Positions 1-5,573 of a stretch of DNA of 8,154 nucleotides are shown one piece after another; positions within the stretch are counted from its first letter, which is position 1, and every line of letters starts with the position of its first letter. Source of the stretch: Thermoplasmata archaeon. GTDB taxonomy: Bacteria > Actinomycetota > Acidimicrobiia > Acidimicrobiales > Acidimicrobiaceae. The stretch is taken from contig JAKBHQ010000373.1 of the NCBI GenBank assembly GCA_021836665.1, forward strand, positions 1-8,154, in the 5' to 3' direction. The notes under the pieces are model-generated. The model saw only the letters and a list, made by a program, of their open reading frames with translations, did no database searches and was not told where the DNA came from. Position numbers and translations under genes: made by a program.

Positions 1-127
1 TCGGCATCATCCGACACGCGACCTACCGATCAGTCAACATCGCAGCAGCGACCCGCCAACTCGCTCGCATGCCAGATCTCACGCTCGACCTACTCGGCAT
101 CCCATCTGTACTTTGCAAATGACCGTG
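1..127 (+). mobile_element. Right end of an insertion sequence, probably ISAs1 family (partial)
   Basis: The segment carries a transposase-like C-terminus (3-122) and stops abruptly where the GIY-YIG gene on the other strand begins. Read inward from position 127 the end is CACGGTCATTTGCAAAG, which resembles the terminal repeats of ISAs1-type elements as I remember them. The boundary at 127/128 is inferred from where GIY-YIG homology is lost. The left end and the target duplication lie outside the window, so the family call is tentative. Confidence 0.5.
3..122 (+). CDS. Transposase C-terminal fragment (ISAs1-like), runs in from the left edge
   Basis: An open frame enters from the left edge and ends at TGA 120-122, giving 39 residues. 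It contains a stretch reading NIAAATRQLARMPDLTLDLL. In actinobacterial ISAs1-family (DDE) transposases the last helix often reads similarly: a small hydrophobic helix, then NIAAATR, a basic/aromatic stretch, then L-x-L-L-G-I near the stop. This match is from memory of the family and not from an alignment. Only the tail is visible, so catalytic residues cannot be checked. The gene is probably complete further left. The same bases read on the minus strand form an open extension of the GIY-YIG ORF, which is incidental. Confidence 0.5.
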   Translation, partial: GIIRHATYRSVNIAAATRQLARMPDLTLDLLGIPSVLCK

Positions 128-407
128 CAGCCAATAGCCGTATTAGATAAGACTCGAGGTCAAGACAAACCGACTTGTTGAAGGTATCGTCCAAAATTAT
201 TCTTGCGACTCGAAGCCTCTTTTTTTCTTCGGATGAAAGGTGCTGACCCATTCGTGCGATAAAATTCAGCGTTTCCCCTACGTAAACACGCTTTTCATCG
301 TTCAACGCGTAAACTACTGGCCAATTGTGCAAACGCTCATCTTTGAGAATCAGGTCACCGCGAACCAAGCTTGAAAAGGGAAGCTCTTCTACCTTAAAGC
401 CTGTCAT
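128..407 (-). pseudogene. GIY-YIG nuclease domain, N-terminal part of an interrupted (likely DUF2075-type) protein
   Basis: From ATG 405-407 the protein shows a GIY-YIG nuclease fold: VVY at residues 31-33 and YVG at 42-44 as the two namesake strands, Arg52 in the following helix, and Glu85 in LESYL, which fits the metal-binding glutamate. Segments such as LDDTFNKSVCLDLESYLIRL are typical of the N-terminus of large GIY-YIG/DUF2075 proteins with a helicase-like ATPase region, usually several hundred residues. Here similarity ends after about 93 residues at the insertion-sequence boundary, so the ATPase part is missing. A longer frame from 479 exists, but the ATG at 407 begins the conserved domain. 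It overlaps the upstream pyrophosphohydrolase gene by 14 bases, suggesting translational coupling. The remainder may lie beyond the insertion sequence. Confidence 0.75.
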
Positions 408-741
408 ATCTGTCGCTCCGCCCACGCGCCTTCTCGACGGGATATTTAGAGTTAGTAATCTCAAGCTTCCGGAGGACAATCTGCTTGGGTTCTAAGCCAA
501 GTTGGGCAGCAAGCAGATAGCAATAGGTCAGCACATCGGCCAGTTCCTCCTCGACTCGCTCCAATTGAGCTTTATCGCTCCATTGGAAACATTCCAGAAG
601 TTCACCGGCTTCGATTGCGATGCTTTTAGCAAGATTCTCCGGTGTATGAAATTGAGCCCAGTCGCGTTGGGCAACGAAAGCCCGGAGAGGGTCGAAAACT
701 GATTCTTCGTCCACGGCACAATTATAGGTGCCTTTCTGCAT
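394..741 (-). CDS. MazG-type nucleotide pyrophosphohydrolase
   Basis: The 115-residue protein fits the small all-alpha NTP pyrophosphohydrolase (MazG/dCTPase-like) family in length. These enzymes hydrolyse (d)NTPs to the monophosphate and pyrophosphate using Mg2+. The metal-binding pattern is visible as E44-x-x-E47 in IAIEAGELLE and E66-x-x-D69 in EEELADVL. The C-terminal NSKYPVEKARG is a common tail in this subgroup. The substrate cannot be told from sequence. The start ATG at 739-741 has only a weak GAGGG close upstream on its strand, so a slightly different start is possible. It is the first gene of a minus-strand operon whose second gene, the GIY-YIG protein, overlaps its 3' end. I recall this pairing of MazG with GIY-YIG/DUF2075 proteins from other genomes; a role in phage defence or nucleotide-pool control is inference. 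Confidence 0.85.
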   Translation of the reverse strand: MQKGTYNCAVDEESVFDPLRAFVAQRDWAQFHTPENLAKSIAIEAGELLECFQWSDKAQLERVEEELADVLTYCYLLAAQLGLEPKQIVLRKLEITNSKYPVEKARGRSDRYDRL

Positions 742-807
742 CGCCCTCAGTTATTTCGCTGTCGTTTACGCTGTTGCACCTATGTTTCGACCTGAGTCGA
801 CAACTCC

Positions 808-1080
808 ATGGACTTCATCTACCTTGAGTTCCAGGGTAAATTTCCTTTTGTTGATTACCAAGGCGACATCCTTTCGGGCGCCATAATAGATCGATCACCT
901 GTGTGCCTATTTTCTTTTTTCTTGCGGGACACCCGAGGCGGCAACCCTAATCCGTTCGCCATTAAGCTGGCATCAAATAGTCCCACCATCCCGCCTGACG
1001 CTAAACTCCCTCAAGTAAAAGCTGCCATAATTGACAACGTGGCCGAATCCCTATCGCTAGAAGTACTGAGCAAAACGTAG
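808..1080 (+). CDS. Hypothetical protein, 90 residues
   Basis: This protein is not recognised. It is a soluble-looking sequence with a hydrophobic patch (CLFSFFLRD, about residues 32-40), an Asn/Pro-rich middle and a helix-like C-terminus containing AIIDNVAESLSLEVL. Codon use looks natural. It ends only 4 bases before an AGGAGG that serves the HNH remnant, so the two could once have formed an operon. No clear ribosome binding site precedes ATG 808, so the start is uncertain and the frame may be a remnant of a longer gene. The function cannot be stated. Confidence 0.4.
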   Translation: MDFIYLEFQGKFPFVDYQGDILSGAIIDRSPVCLFSFFLRDTRGGNPNPFAIKLASNSPTIPPDAKLPQVKAAIIDNVAESLSLEVLSKT

Positions 1081-1084
1081 GGCC

Positions 1085-1090
1085 AGGAGG
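1085..1090 (+). promoter_or_regulatory. Ribosome binding site AGGAGG before the HNH remnant
   Basis: AGGAGG lies 11 bases before ATG 1102 (or 17 before ATG 1108). It supports the conserved N-terminus PPWS as the true beginning of the HNH protein, rather than the TTG at 1119 in the other frame. Confidence 0.55.
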
Positions 1091-1101
1091 GATCACGGGA
1101 T

Positions 1102-1349
1102 ATGCCAATGAATCCACCTTGGAGTGCAGACAATTGATCCTCGCACTTGACTTCTATCTTAAACATAGCGCATGTGGCGCACGCGACAAAGGCGTCATCA
1201 GCTTGAGCAAGCTACTCAACTCTCTCCCGACTAGCAAAGACCCGAAAGACTCGGCCAGATTCCGCAACCCTAATGGTGTGGCCCTGAAACTGGCGAACTT
1301 TCAAGCCGGACTTCCGGAGATAATAGGCACACAACTACCCCATAAATGA
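1102..1349 (+). pseudogene. Frameshifted and truncated N-terminus of an HNH restriction endonuclease
   Basis: In frame from ATG 1102 (or 1108) the peptide reads MPMNPPWSADN and then stops at 1135-1137. One frame over, from about 1134, it continues as LILALDFYLKHS, later SLSKLLNSLP and finally FRNPNGVALKLANF. PPWS...LALDFYL, ELSxLLNxLP and RNPNGVxxKLxNF are the successive blocks of the N-terminal domain found on many HNH endonucleases of the McrA-like type. One base is missing between GAC 1129-1131 and TTG 1134. Homology stops after LANFQAG and the frame closes at 1349, so the catalytic HNH part is absent. The gene is therefore broken twice. A dispersed repeat begins about 55 bases downstream, and the truncation may be linked to that rearrangement. 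Confidence 0.7.
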
Positions 1350-1404
1350 TGGTTTAGCAGGGCAAATGGACGCGTTTCGACATTTGAGTCGTGTTACTAC
1401 GCGA

Positions 1405-1480
1405 TTAACCCAAACGCCGCATAGCTTCCTGAACTGGTAGTTCTTTGATGAATTCCAGGCAAAACCCAGCGCTGCGCTGG
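1405..1480 (-). repeat. Dispersed ~75-bp repeat, copy 1
   Basis: Plus strand begins TAACCCAAACGCCGCATAGC and ends at CCAGCGCTGCGCTGG (1466-1480), itself a perfect 7-bp inverted repeat around one base. A 32-bp block (1426-1457) is identical to copy 3 (3919-3950). The outer part matches copy 2 better. On the minus strand it reads GIHQRTTSSGSYAAFGL in an open frame, a phrase shared in modified form by the other copies. A short hairpin GAACT-ACC-AGTTC lies inside it. Confidence 0.8.
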
Positions 1481-1588
1481 ATTTCCTAAATCTAAGGAAA
1501 TCAAAGTGAGGGGCGAGGCGATAGTCCTATCATCTTTACTCACCGCCATAGTTTTTGGCAGAAGTGAGACCCTCACAGAACCCCTCAC
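1480..1588. repeat. Cluster of short inverted repeats next to repeat copy 1
   Basis: Perfect arms are GATTTCCT (1480-1487)/AGGAAATC (1495-1502), GTGAGGGG (1506-1513)/CCCCTCAC (1581-1588), GATAG (1520-1524)/CTATC (1527-1531) and GTGAG (1564-1568)/CTCAC (1572-1576). Individually such short arms are expected by chance, but several abut within about 110 bases. No function is assigned. Confidence 0.35.
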
Positions 1589-1589
1589 A

Positions 1590-2328
1590 TCGATCCGTGG
1601 AACGCACTCGGCAGCCGTTAGCAGACGGCAATAACCCGGTGCTGTCTATCTCAGATTTGAGAAGAGCCGCATCGGAAAGTATTCAACTGAGGTTCCACAT
1701 CTAGTCACCTTCGGCGAGCTTTTTGATCACCTGCTCAGGGGCTATAGAGGTCCTGACGATGTTGTTCGAGGGTAATCCTTGGATGCCCACTCCACTACGA
1801 ACTGGACCCTAAACCTCCCCCCCCGACAAGAGTCAGCTGAAATCACTTCTCACTACCTGAAGAATCAATCCCGTTAGTTAGATGGCGATCCTCCTGAACG
1901 GATACTACGTCGCTCTGATGCAAGGTCGCATTGAGGGGACCCCAATTGACCAGATGCTGTTCCCGTCCCTCTCAACGCCGACAGCACGCCACGACCCGGC
2001 GGTTGTTGATGCCGTACGGATTGATCGCCTGTTTCGCCACCAAGCCGAGCCAGTCGGACGCCGTCGTCGTGCAGCTCGCAACAGCAGACCGAGAATTCTC
2101 AGCCGCAATGTTTTAGCTTACGGAGGATTGTCTCGGTGATGGGCAAAATGAATTGTCCGCGAGCGCGCCAACTATTGTTTTCTAGTTGGCAGTCGCCAAG
2201 TAGCCACTACCGGTAGCTGAGCAAGTTCGAGTGACGCGGAGGCGAACGAGTTCGGCGGTAGCGTTTCGCCTGGTGTGGTCCGCGATCTGAACTTAAGCCG
2301 CAGCTGACTTCCCTCGGTAGCTTGCCCG
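1590..2328. other. Gene-poor stretch without a convincing gene
   Basis: No frame here gives a recognisable protein. Around 1882-2139 all three plus frames and one minus frame stay partly open with GC-rich third positions. One frame ends DAVVVQLATADREF and another contains DPAVVDAVRIDRLF. This could be a decayed, frameshifted gene but is not enough to call one. Two hairpins are visible near the end: GCCAACTA (2167-2174)/TAGTTGGC (2183-2190) around an 8-base T-rich loop, and the palindrome CTACCGGTAG (2207-2216). A run of C lies around 1817-1825. Confidence 0.5.
2167..2190. terminator. Possible hairpin terminator
   Basis: GCCAACTA and TAGTTGGC form a perfect 8-bp stem with an 8-base T-rich loop. 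It lies about 140 bases beyond the stop of the minus-strand ORF at 2329-3123 and could end its transcript. There is no clear T-tract after the stem on either strand, so the call is weak. Confidence 0.25.
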
Positions 2329-3123
2329 CTATTTCTGCTCTGAGGTTTGAGGAGCGTAGGGAAGCAGTAGGCGCTCCTCGGCTCGGCCGTCGTCTGCTCG
2401 CAGCACTACCTCGGTGCCAGACTCGACCATCCGGGTCTCACGAATAGTAGCGCCGAACAGCACCTGAGAAATGATTCCGAGTGGGTAGTCACTTCCAGCG
2501 AAGCGAAAGCACTCGAACTTGTCGATGCGGAGTGCGCCGCCGTTTCTTAGAGTGGTCTCTAGCTCTTCGGGTCGTTCTGCAATCACTTTGCCTTCCGACC
2601 AAGTGGCTTCGACGAGTTCCCCTCTCGCAAGAGTCCGTGCCCAGGTTAGCGTTTCGATGTCCTGCTGATCGACTGCACTCGGCATCAGCATCAATAAGCC
2701 GAGCAACCCGTCGAGGTCCGACAGGAGCTCGGCCACCTGCATCGTGATCTGCGTTACCAGTGTCGCGGGCTTGGCCAGAAGATTCGCGACGTCAATTGAA
2801 CCGGTTGCCACCTCGGCTCCGCGGTTTCGGATCGAGATCGAGACATGATTCGGAGCCGGGAAGCCTGACAGGAATCGTAGGTCGGGGAGTACGTCTCTCG
2901 CCCGACTCCCTGCAAGCTCGTGGGCGTTGAGGTTGAAGTTGGTGGTGACGGTTCGTTCCGCACCTCTCATTTCGAACGCCAGGGCCACATTGAACGCCGG
3001 ACCCACGGCTTCGATGCGTAGGCCCCTTGAGCCAACGGTCGGGGGGTCACTCGCTGCGAGGGACACGGCGGCTAACCCAAACGTCGCATAGCTTTCTGAA
3101 CTGGATGTTCTATCGTCACGCAA
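2329..3123 (-). CDS. Unrecognised protein, probably N-terminally altered by repeat copy 2
   Basis: The frame runs from TTG 3121-3123 and encodes up to 264 residues. It is GC-richer than its neighbours with GC-biased third codon positions, so it is very likely true coding sequence and perhaps of separate origin. The first ~18 residues (MRDDRTSSSESYATFGL) are encoded by the dispersed repeat; unique sequence starts near residue 19. Further in are blocks such as SRARDVLPDLRFLSGFP, a hydrophobic helix around LLGLLMLMP and a C-terminal beta-rich part. There is no signal peptide or catalytic motif I can name. The true start is unclear: GTG 3064-3066 and ATG 2968-2970 are alternatives, none with a good ribosome binding site. 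It could be the C-terminal part of a longer protein cut at the repeat. Confidence 0.6.
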   Translation of the reverse strand: MRDDRTSSSESYATFGLAAVSLAASDPPTVGSRGLRIEAVGPAFNVALAFEMRGAERTVTTNFNLNAHELAGSRARDVLPDLRFLSGFPAPNHVSISIRNRGAEVATGSIDVANLLAKPATLVTQITMQVAELLSDLDGLLGLLMLMPSAVDQQDIETLTWARTLARGELVEATWSEGKVIAERPEELETTLRNGGALRIDKFECFRFAGSDYPLGIISQVLFGATIRETRMVESGTEVVLRADDGRAEERLLLPYAPQTSEQK

Positions 3124-3147
3124 GGCAAAAACCCAGCGATGCGCTGG
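3072..3147 (-). repeat. Dispersed ~75-bp repeat, copy 2
   Basis: It shares CTAACCCAAACG and CGCATAGC with copy 1, then TCTGAACTGG. It diverges in the middle and ends in AACCCAGCGATGCGCTGG, matching copy 1 apart from one base. The minus-strand frame keeps the same phrase (RTSSSESYATFGL) and reads straight into the 2329-3123 ORF. The inner hairpin GAACT-ACC-AGTTC of copy 1 is partly kept (GAAC/GTTC). Confidence 0.7.
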
Positions 3148-3622
3148 TTCTGGGGCTCACCTTAAAGTCGTAGGATGATATGGCCAGTCCCACAAAACAG
3201 TCAGTCCGTAATAACCCGGGCGCTGCGCTGGTTCGAATGAGATGGCTGGCTCATCGAACCGTACATGAGGGGCAGATCCTATTCTGGCGTAGTCTGAGGC
3301 TGCATTTGGTTAGGGTCTTCCAAGAGCTTCCAACAACGATCGTCCAAAGTCATTCAATGGCTCAGAAGTTGGCAGCATCCCTATCTACCTTCTTTCATAC
3401 CGCTGAATGGTTGTACGTCCATGGCCTCGCTCAAGTTTAATAAATGAAGTTCACAGTATTTGAACACAGCTGGCGCAAGCGACATCGAAGATCCAATGCC
3501 AGATCCGGCTCGCCGAGCGATCGAGGGTGACAGTTACCTGCCAATCGGTTAGAACTTTTGCTCGTCGAGCGACGCCGTATTGACTTCCTGAACCGCCGAA
3601 TCGGTGGAGTGCTGCTTGTTGC
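3148..3622. other. Gene-poor stretch with repeat fragments and hairpins
   Basis: No supported gene. An 86-residue plus-strand frame at 3180-3440 crosses the repeat fragment and has no recognisable content. GGTTCGAATGAG (3230-3241) and CTCATCGAACC (3250-3260) form a stem with one bulged base. The 11-base near-palindrome GCTCGYCGAGC occurs twice, at 3508-3518 and 3560-3570. Confidence 0.5.
3211..3234. repeat. Partial fourth copy of the dispersed repeat (inner end only)
   Basis: ATAACCCGGGCGCTGCGCTG followed by GTTC matches the ends of copies 1 and 2 (AACCCAGCGCTGCGCTGG and AACCCAGCGATGCGCTGG), including the palindromic GCGCTGCGC core. The rest of the repeat is absent. It is short, so coincidence is possible. 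Confidence 0.4.
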
Positions 3623-3988
3623 CTACCCCGGTCGATTCCCTTCCTGCGGTGCTTGTTGAGGTAGTGGGAAACGCACGTATTCCTGTAGTTGCCTCATCTG
3701 TTCCTCTAGGCTCCTTATCGATTCCTTTAGGTCCCGCAACTCATTACGAAGCCCTGGAGATCGAAGCGCCTCCCTTTCTTTCTGGTTCTCGTTCTCGACT
3801 TCCAGTGCAAGTTTTAGGAGGATATCAGCGTTTCTCGAGTCCAGGCCGAGCGCCATCGCCAGCTTTTCCACGCGACGGGTCAGACAACCCTGTTCGCCTA
3901 ACTGTAACGCCTCATAAGTTCCTGAACTGGTAGTTCTTTGATGAATTCCACGCGAAATTCTGCGCAACACTGGATTTGCCGCAAACAT
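3623..3988 (-). CDS. Small coiled-coil protein of unknown function, N-terminus overlaps repeat copy 3
   Basis: The frame from ATG 3986-3988 gives 121 residues. Residues ~15-30 (GIHQRTTSSGTYEALQL) come from the dispersed repeat. The unique part begins with LGEQGCLTRRVEKLAMALGL, which looks like a small helical or DNA-binding-type segment. It is followed from about residue 58 to 105 by a charged heptad-like region (LALEVENENQ..., LKESIRSLEEQMRQLQEYV) expected to form a coiled coil, then a Pro/Gln-rich tail. Codon use is regular, which supports coding. The real start may be inside, e.g. GTG or ATG near residues 41-48; no good ribosome binding site is seen. An overlapping plus-strand frame is its shadow. 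The function is unknown. Confidence 0.55.
   Translation of the reverse strand: MFAANPVLRRISRGIHQRTTSSGTYEALQLGEQGCLTRRVEKLAMALGLDSRNADILLKLALEVENENQKEREALRSPGLRNELRDLKESIRSLEEQMRQLQEYVRFPLPQQAPQEGNRPG
3898..3973 (-). repeat. Dispersed ~75-bp repeat, copy 3
   Basis: It is identical to copy 1 over 32 bp (3919-3950) and weaker on both sides, ending near CACTGG at 3973. On the minus strand its end reads GGCGTTACAGTTAGGC, i.e. GGCGTT, three bases, GTTAGGC. Copies 1 and 2 have GGCGTTTGGGTTAATC and GACGTTTGGGTTAGCC at the same place. The inner GAACT-ACC-AGTTC hairpin is intact. The minus frame runs into the 3623-3988 ORF. Confidence 0.8.
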
Positions 3989-3991
3989 AAC

Positions 3992-4031
3992 GGTGGATCA
4001 CTACAATAATTTTTACTGGCAGTGATCCACC
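3992..4031. repeat. Perfect 11-bp inverted repeat
   Basis: GGTGGATCACT (3992-4002) and AGTGATCCACC (4021-4031) are exact reverse complements around an 18-base AT-rich spacer. It sits directly upstream of the minus-strand coiled-coil ORF, so it could be an operator or a hairpin in its leader. The AT-rich spacer without a T-tail argues against a simple terminator. Confidence 0.7.
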
Positions 4032-4058
4032 TAAAAGCGACTCAGCGCCACTTTTAGG
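4030..4058. repeat. 8-bp inverted repeat abutting the previous one
   Basis: CCTAAAAG (4030-4037) and CTTTTAGG (4051-4058) are exact reverse complements with a 13-base loop. The first arm shares two bases with the last arm of the 11-bp repeat, so the two hairpins form a compact double structure. Confidence 0.5.
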
Positions 4059-4424
4059 CTGGCCGATCGCCTTGATCGAGACGTTCACCAATTGGACGTT
4101 AATACGGTCCTCCAAGTTGGCTGCAGTGATTAAGTATCGAAACTGCGAAGGCTGGATATCCCGTTTCCAGTTTCATTTGGAAACTCCACGGTAGGTGTTC
4201 CATTCGTGGCTCCACTCCCTAGTGGAAATCCTGCGGGTTGTTTACAGAAAGTTTGGGAGGGTCCAGTTCGGTGCTGAAGGTCAGCAGCGCTCCTGGCCGT
4301 ATTAAATGAGTCGATGCTCACGAGTCTGCTCGCAGTAGGCTCACTCCAGTACTATTGAGTAACTTTCGAAATCGAGTGTGGCAAGACATGCAGTTACCGT
4401 TTGGACCTGGGAGGATGAGCTGAC
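4059..4424. other. Intergenic stretch upstream of the nuclease gene, nothing identified
   Basis: No gene, RNA or repeat is supported here. The short frames present show no coding character. The promoter of the nuclease gene should lie in this stretch, but no convincing -35/-10 pair stands out. Confidence 0.4.
4409..4416 (+). promoter_or_regulatory. Ribosome binding site deciding the GTG start of the nuclease
   Basis: A GGGAGGATG sequence lies about 8-10 bases before GTG 4425 and makes that non-ATG codon the best start. Confidence 0.6.
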
Positions 4425-5573
4425 GTGGACGAACCCATTTTCATCATTGGACCAGACGGTAACCTCACATCGGTAGAAAAGAATGCCTACGAACGAGAGT
4501 CCGAACTCCAGCAACTAATCCATGAACATCCAGAACTCATCCCCGGCTTGAGTGGACTTGACGATGGCGGATCCATCCGTTGGCTCTTGGTCCAACGAGA
4601 AGCGGGAATACCGAGAGAGGATGGGGGCTCAGAGTGGTGGTCGATCGACCACGTTCTCGTCGACCAACTCGGGACTCCGACCTTTGTCGAGGTCAAGCGG
4701 GCAAGTGACACTCGGGCGCGCCGTGAGGTGGTTGCCCAAATGCTCGACTACGTAGCCAATGCCACCCTGTATTGGAAACCAGGCACCCTTGAGGGATGGT
4801 TTAGCTCTCAAGACGGAGACCCCGACCAGAGGTTGTTGGAATTCCTAGATAATGCTGAGCTAAGCCCGGAAACCTTTTGGACAAGAGTCGATGACAATCT
4901 TCGTGCTGGCCGAGTGAGGTGCATCTTTGTCGCAGACTCTATCCCGGACTCACTTATCCGTCTAGTTGAGTTCTTGAATGAACATCTCCGGCTCACCGAG
5001 GTCTATGCCGTCGAGTTACCCCAGTACATGAGTTCTCATCAGCTCCCTGGGGTAAGGGTGATCGTTCCCAGGCTCATCGGAAATACCACCCGTGCCATTG
5101 CGAGCAAGAGTGACCAAACGAGTCCAAAACGCCAGTGGGATGAGGAGAGTTTCTTCACGGCACTTGGCGAACGCATTGATCCTAGGGCTGCTGCGCTTGG
5201 GCGAGAAATTCTTCAATGGGCAGGCCTACATGACGTTCGAGTGACCTATGGCAGAGGAAAGAATGACGGCTCAATGATCCTCTTTGCTGGTCTACCGCCA
5301 ACCGGCTATGTCTTTGCGACACTGTGGACGTCAGGGGGGATCGAAATCGATCTGCAGTACCTAAAGCACTCCTTTGCATTTAGCGAAGAAGAGACTCGCC
5401 GGGAGGTCATCCGAAGGTTCAATCAGATCCCAGGCGTATCAATTAACGAAGCAAACCATAGCAAGCGTCCGACCCTTGCATTCGCTCTGTTCTTCAAAGA
5501 GCCTGCCCGAGAGAATCTGTTCCGAATCCTGTCCTGGATAATTGAGATCCTGAGGTCCGGGCCAGCGGAATAG
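4425..5573 (+). CDS. PD-(D/E)XK-family nuclease with extra C-terminal domain
   Basis: This is a complete 382-residue protein starting at GTG. The N-terminal half carries a restriction-endonuclease-like fold: an early helix ESELQQLIHEHPELI (residues 25-39) as often precedes the core, Asp75 in WWSIDHVLVD, then Glu89 and Lys91 in TFVEVKRA, and Gln105 in VVAQMLDYV. That D...ExK...Q pattern is the metal site of NucS/DUF91-like and related nucleases. The C-terminal half (about 235-382, FFTALGERIDP... to the end) looks like a separate domain with blocks such as GGIEIDLQYLKHSFAF and KRPTLAFALFF; I cannot name it but it may serve target recognition. It stands alone without a methylase or other partner. 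DNA cleavage is well supported; a defence role is inference. Confidence 0.8.
   Translation: MDEPIFIIGPDGNLTSVEKNAYERESELQQLIHEHPELIPGLSGLDDGGSIRWLLVQREAGIPREDGGSEWWSIDHVLVDQLGTPTFVEVKRASDTRARREVVAQMLDYVANATLYWKPGTLEGWFSSQDGDPDQRLLEFLDNAELSPETFWTRVDDNLRAGRVRCIFVADSIPDSLIRLVEFLNEHLRLTEVYAVELPQYMSSHQLPGVRVIVPRLIGNTTRAIASKSDQTSPKRQWDEESFFTALGERIDPRAAALGREILQWAGLHDVRVTYGRGKNDGSMILFAGLPPTGYVFATLWTSGGIEIDLQYLKHSFAFSEEETRREVIRRFNQIPGVSINEANHSKRPTLAFALFFKEPARENLFRILSWIIEILRSGPAE

Noticed and set aside
1882..2139. Possible protein gene of 85 residues
   Set aside because: No ribosome binding site or recognisable domain; overlapping frames are equally open because the stretch is GC-rich, so coding cannot be told from composition.
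3180..3440. 86-residue plus-strand frame
   Set aside because: It crosses a repeat fragment and a hairpin, has no recognisable content and no clear translation signal.
3604..3933. 109-residue plus-strand frame overlapping the coiled-coil ORF
   Set aside because: It is antisense to a frame with regular codon use and a coiled-coil pattern; its own protein is Pro/Ser-rich shadow sequence.
1405..3973. CRISPR array from the 32-bp identical repeats
   Set aside because: The copies are 0.8 to 1.7 kb apart, only two share the 32-bp core and there are no spacers or cas genes.
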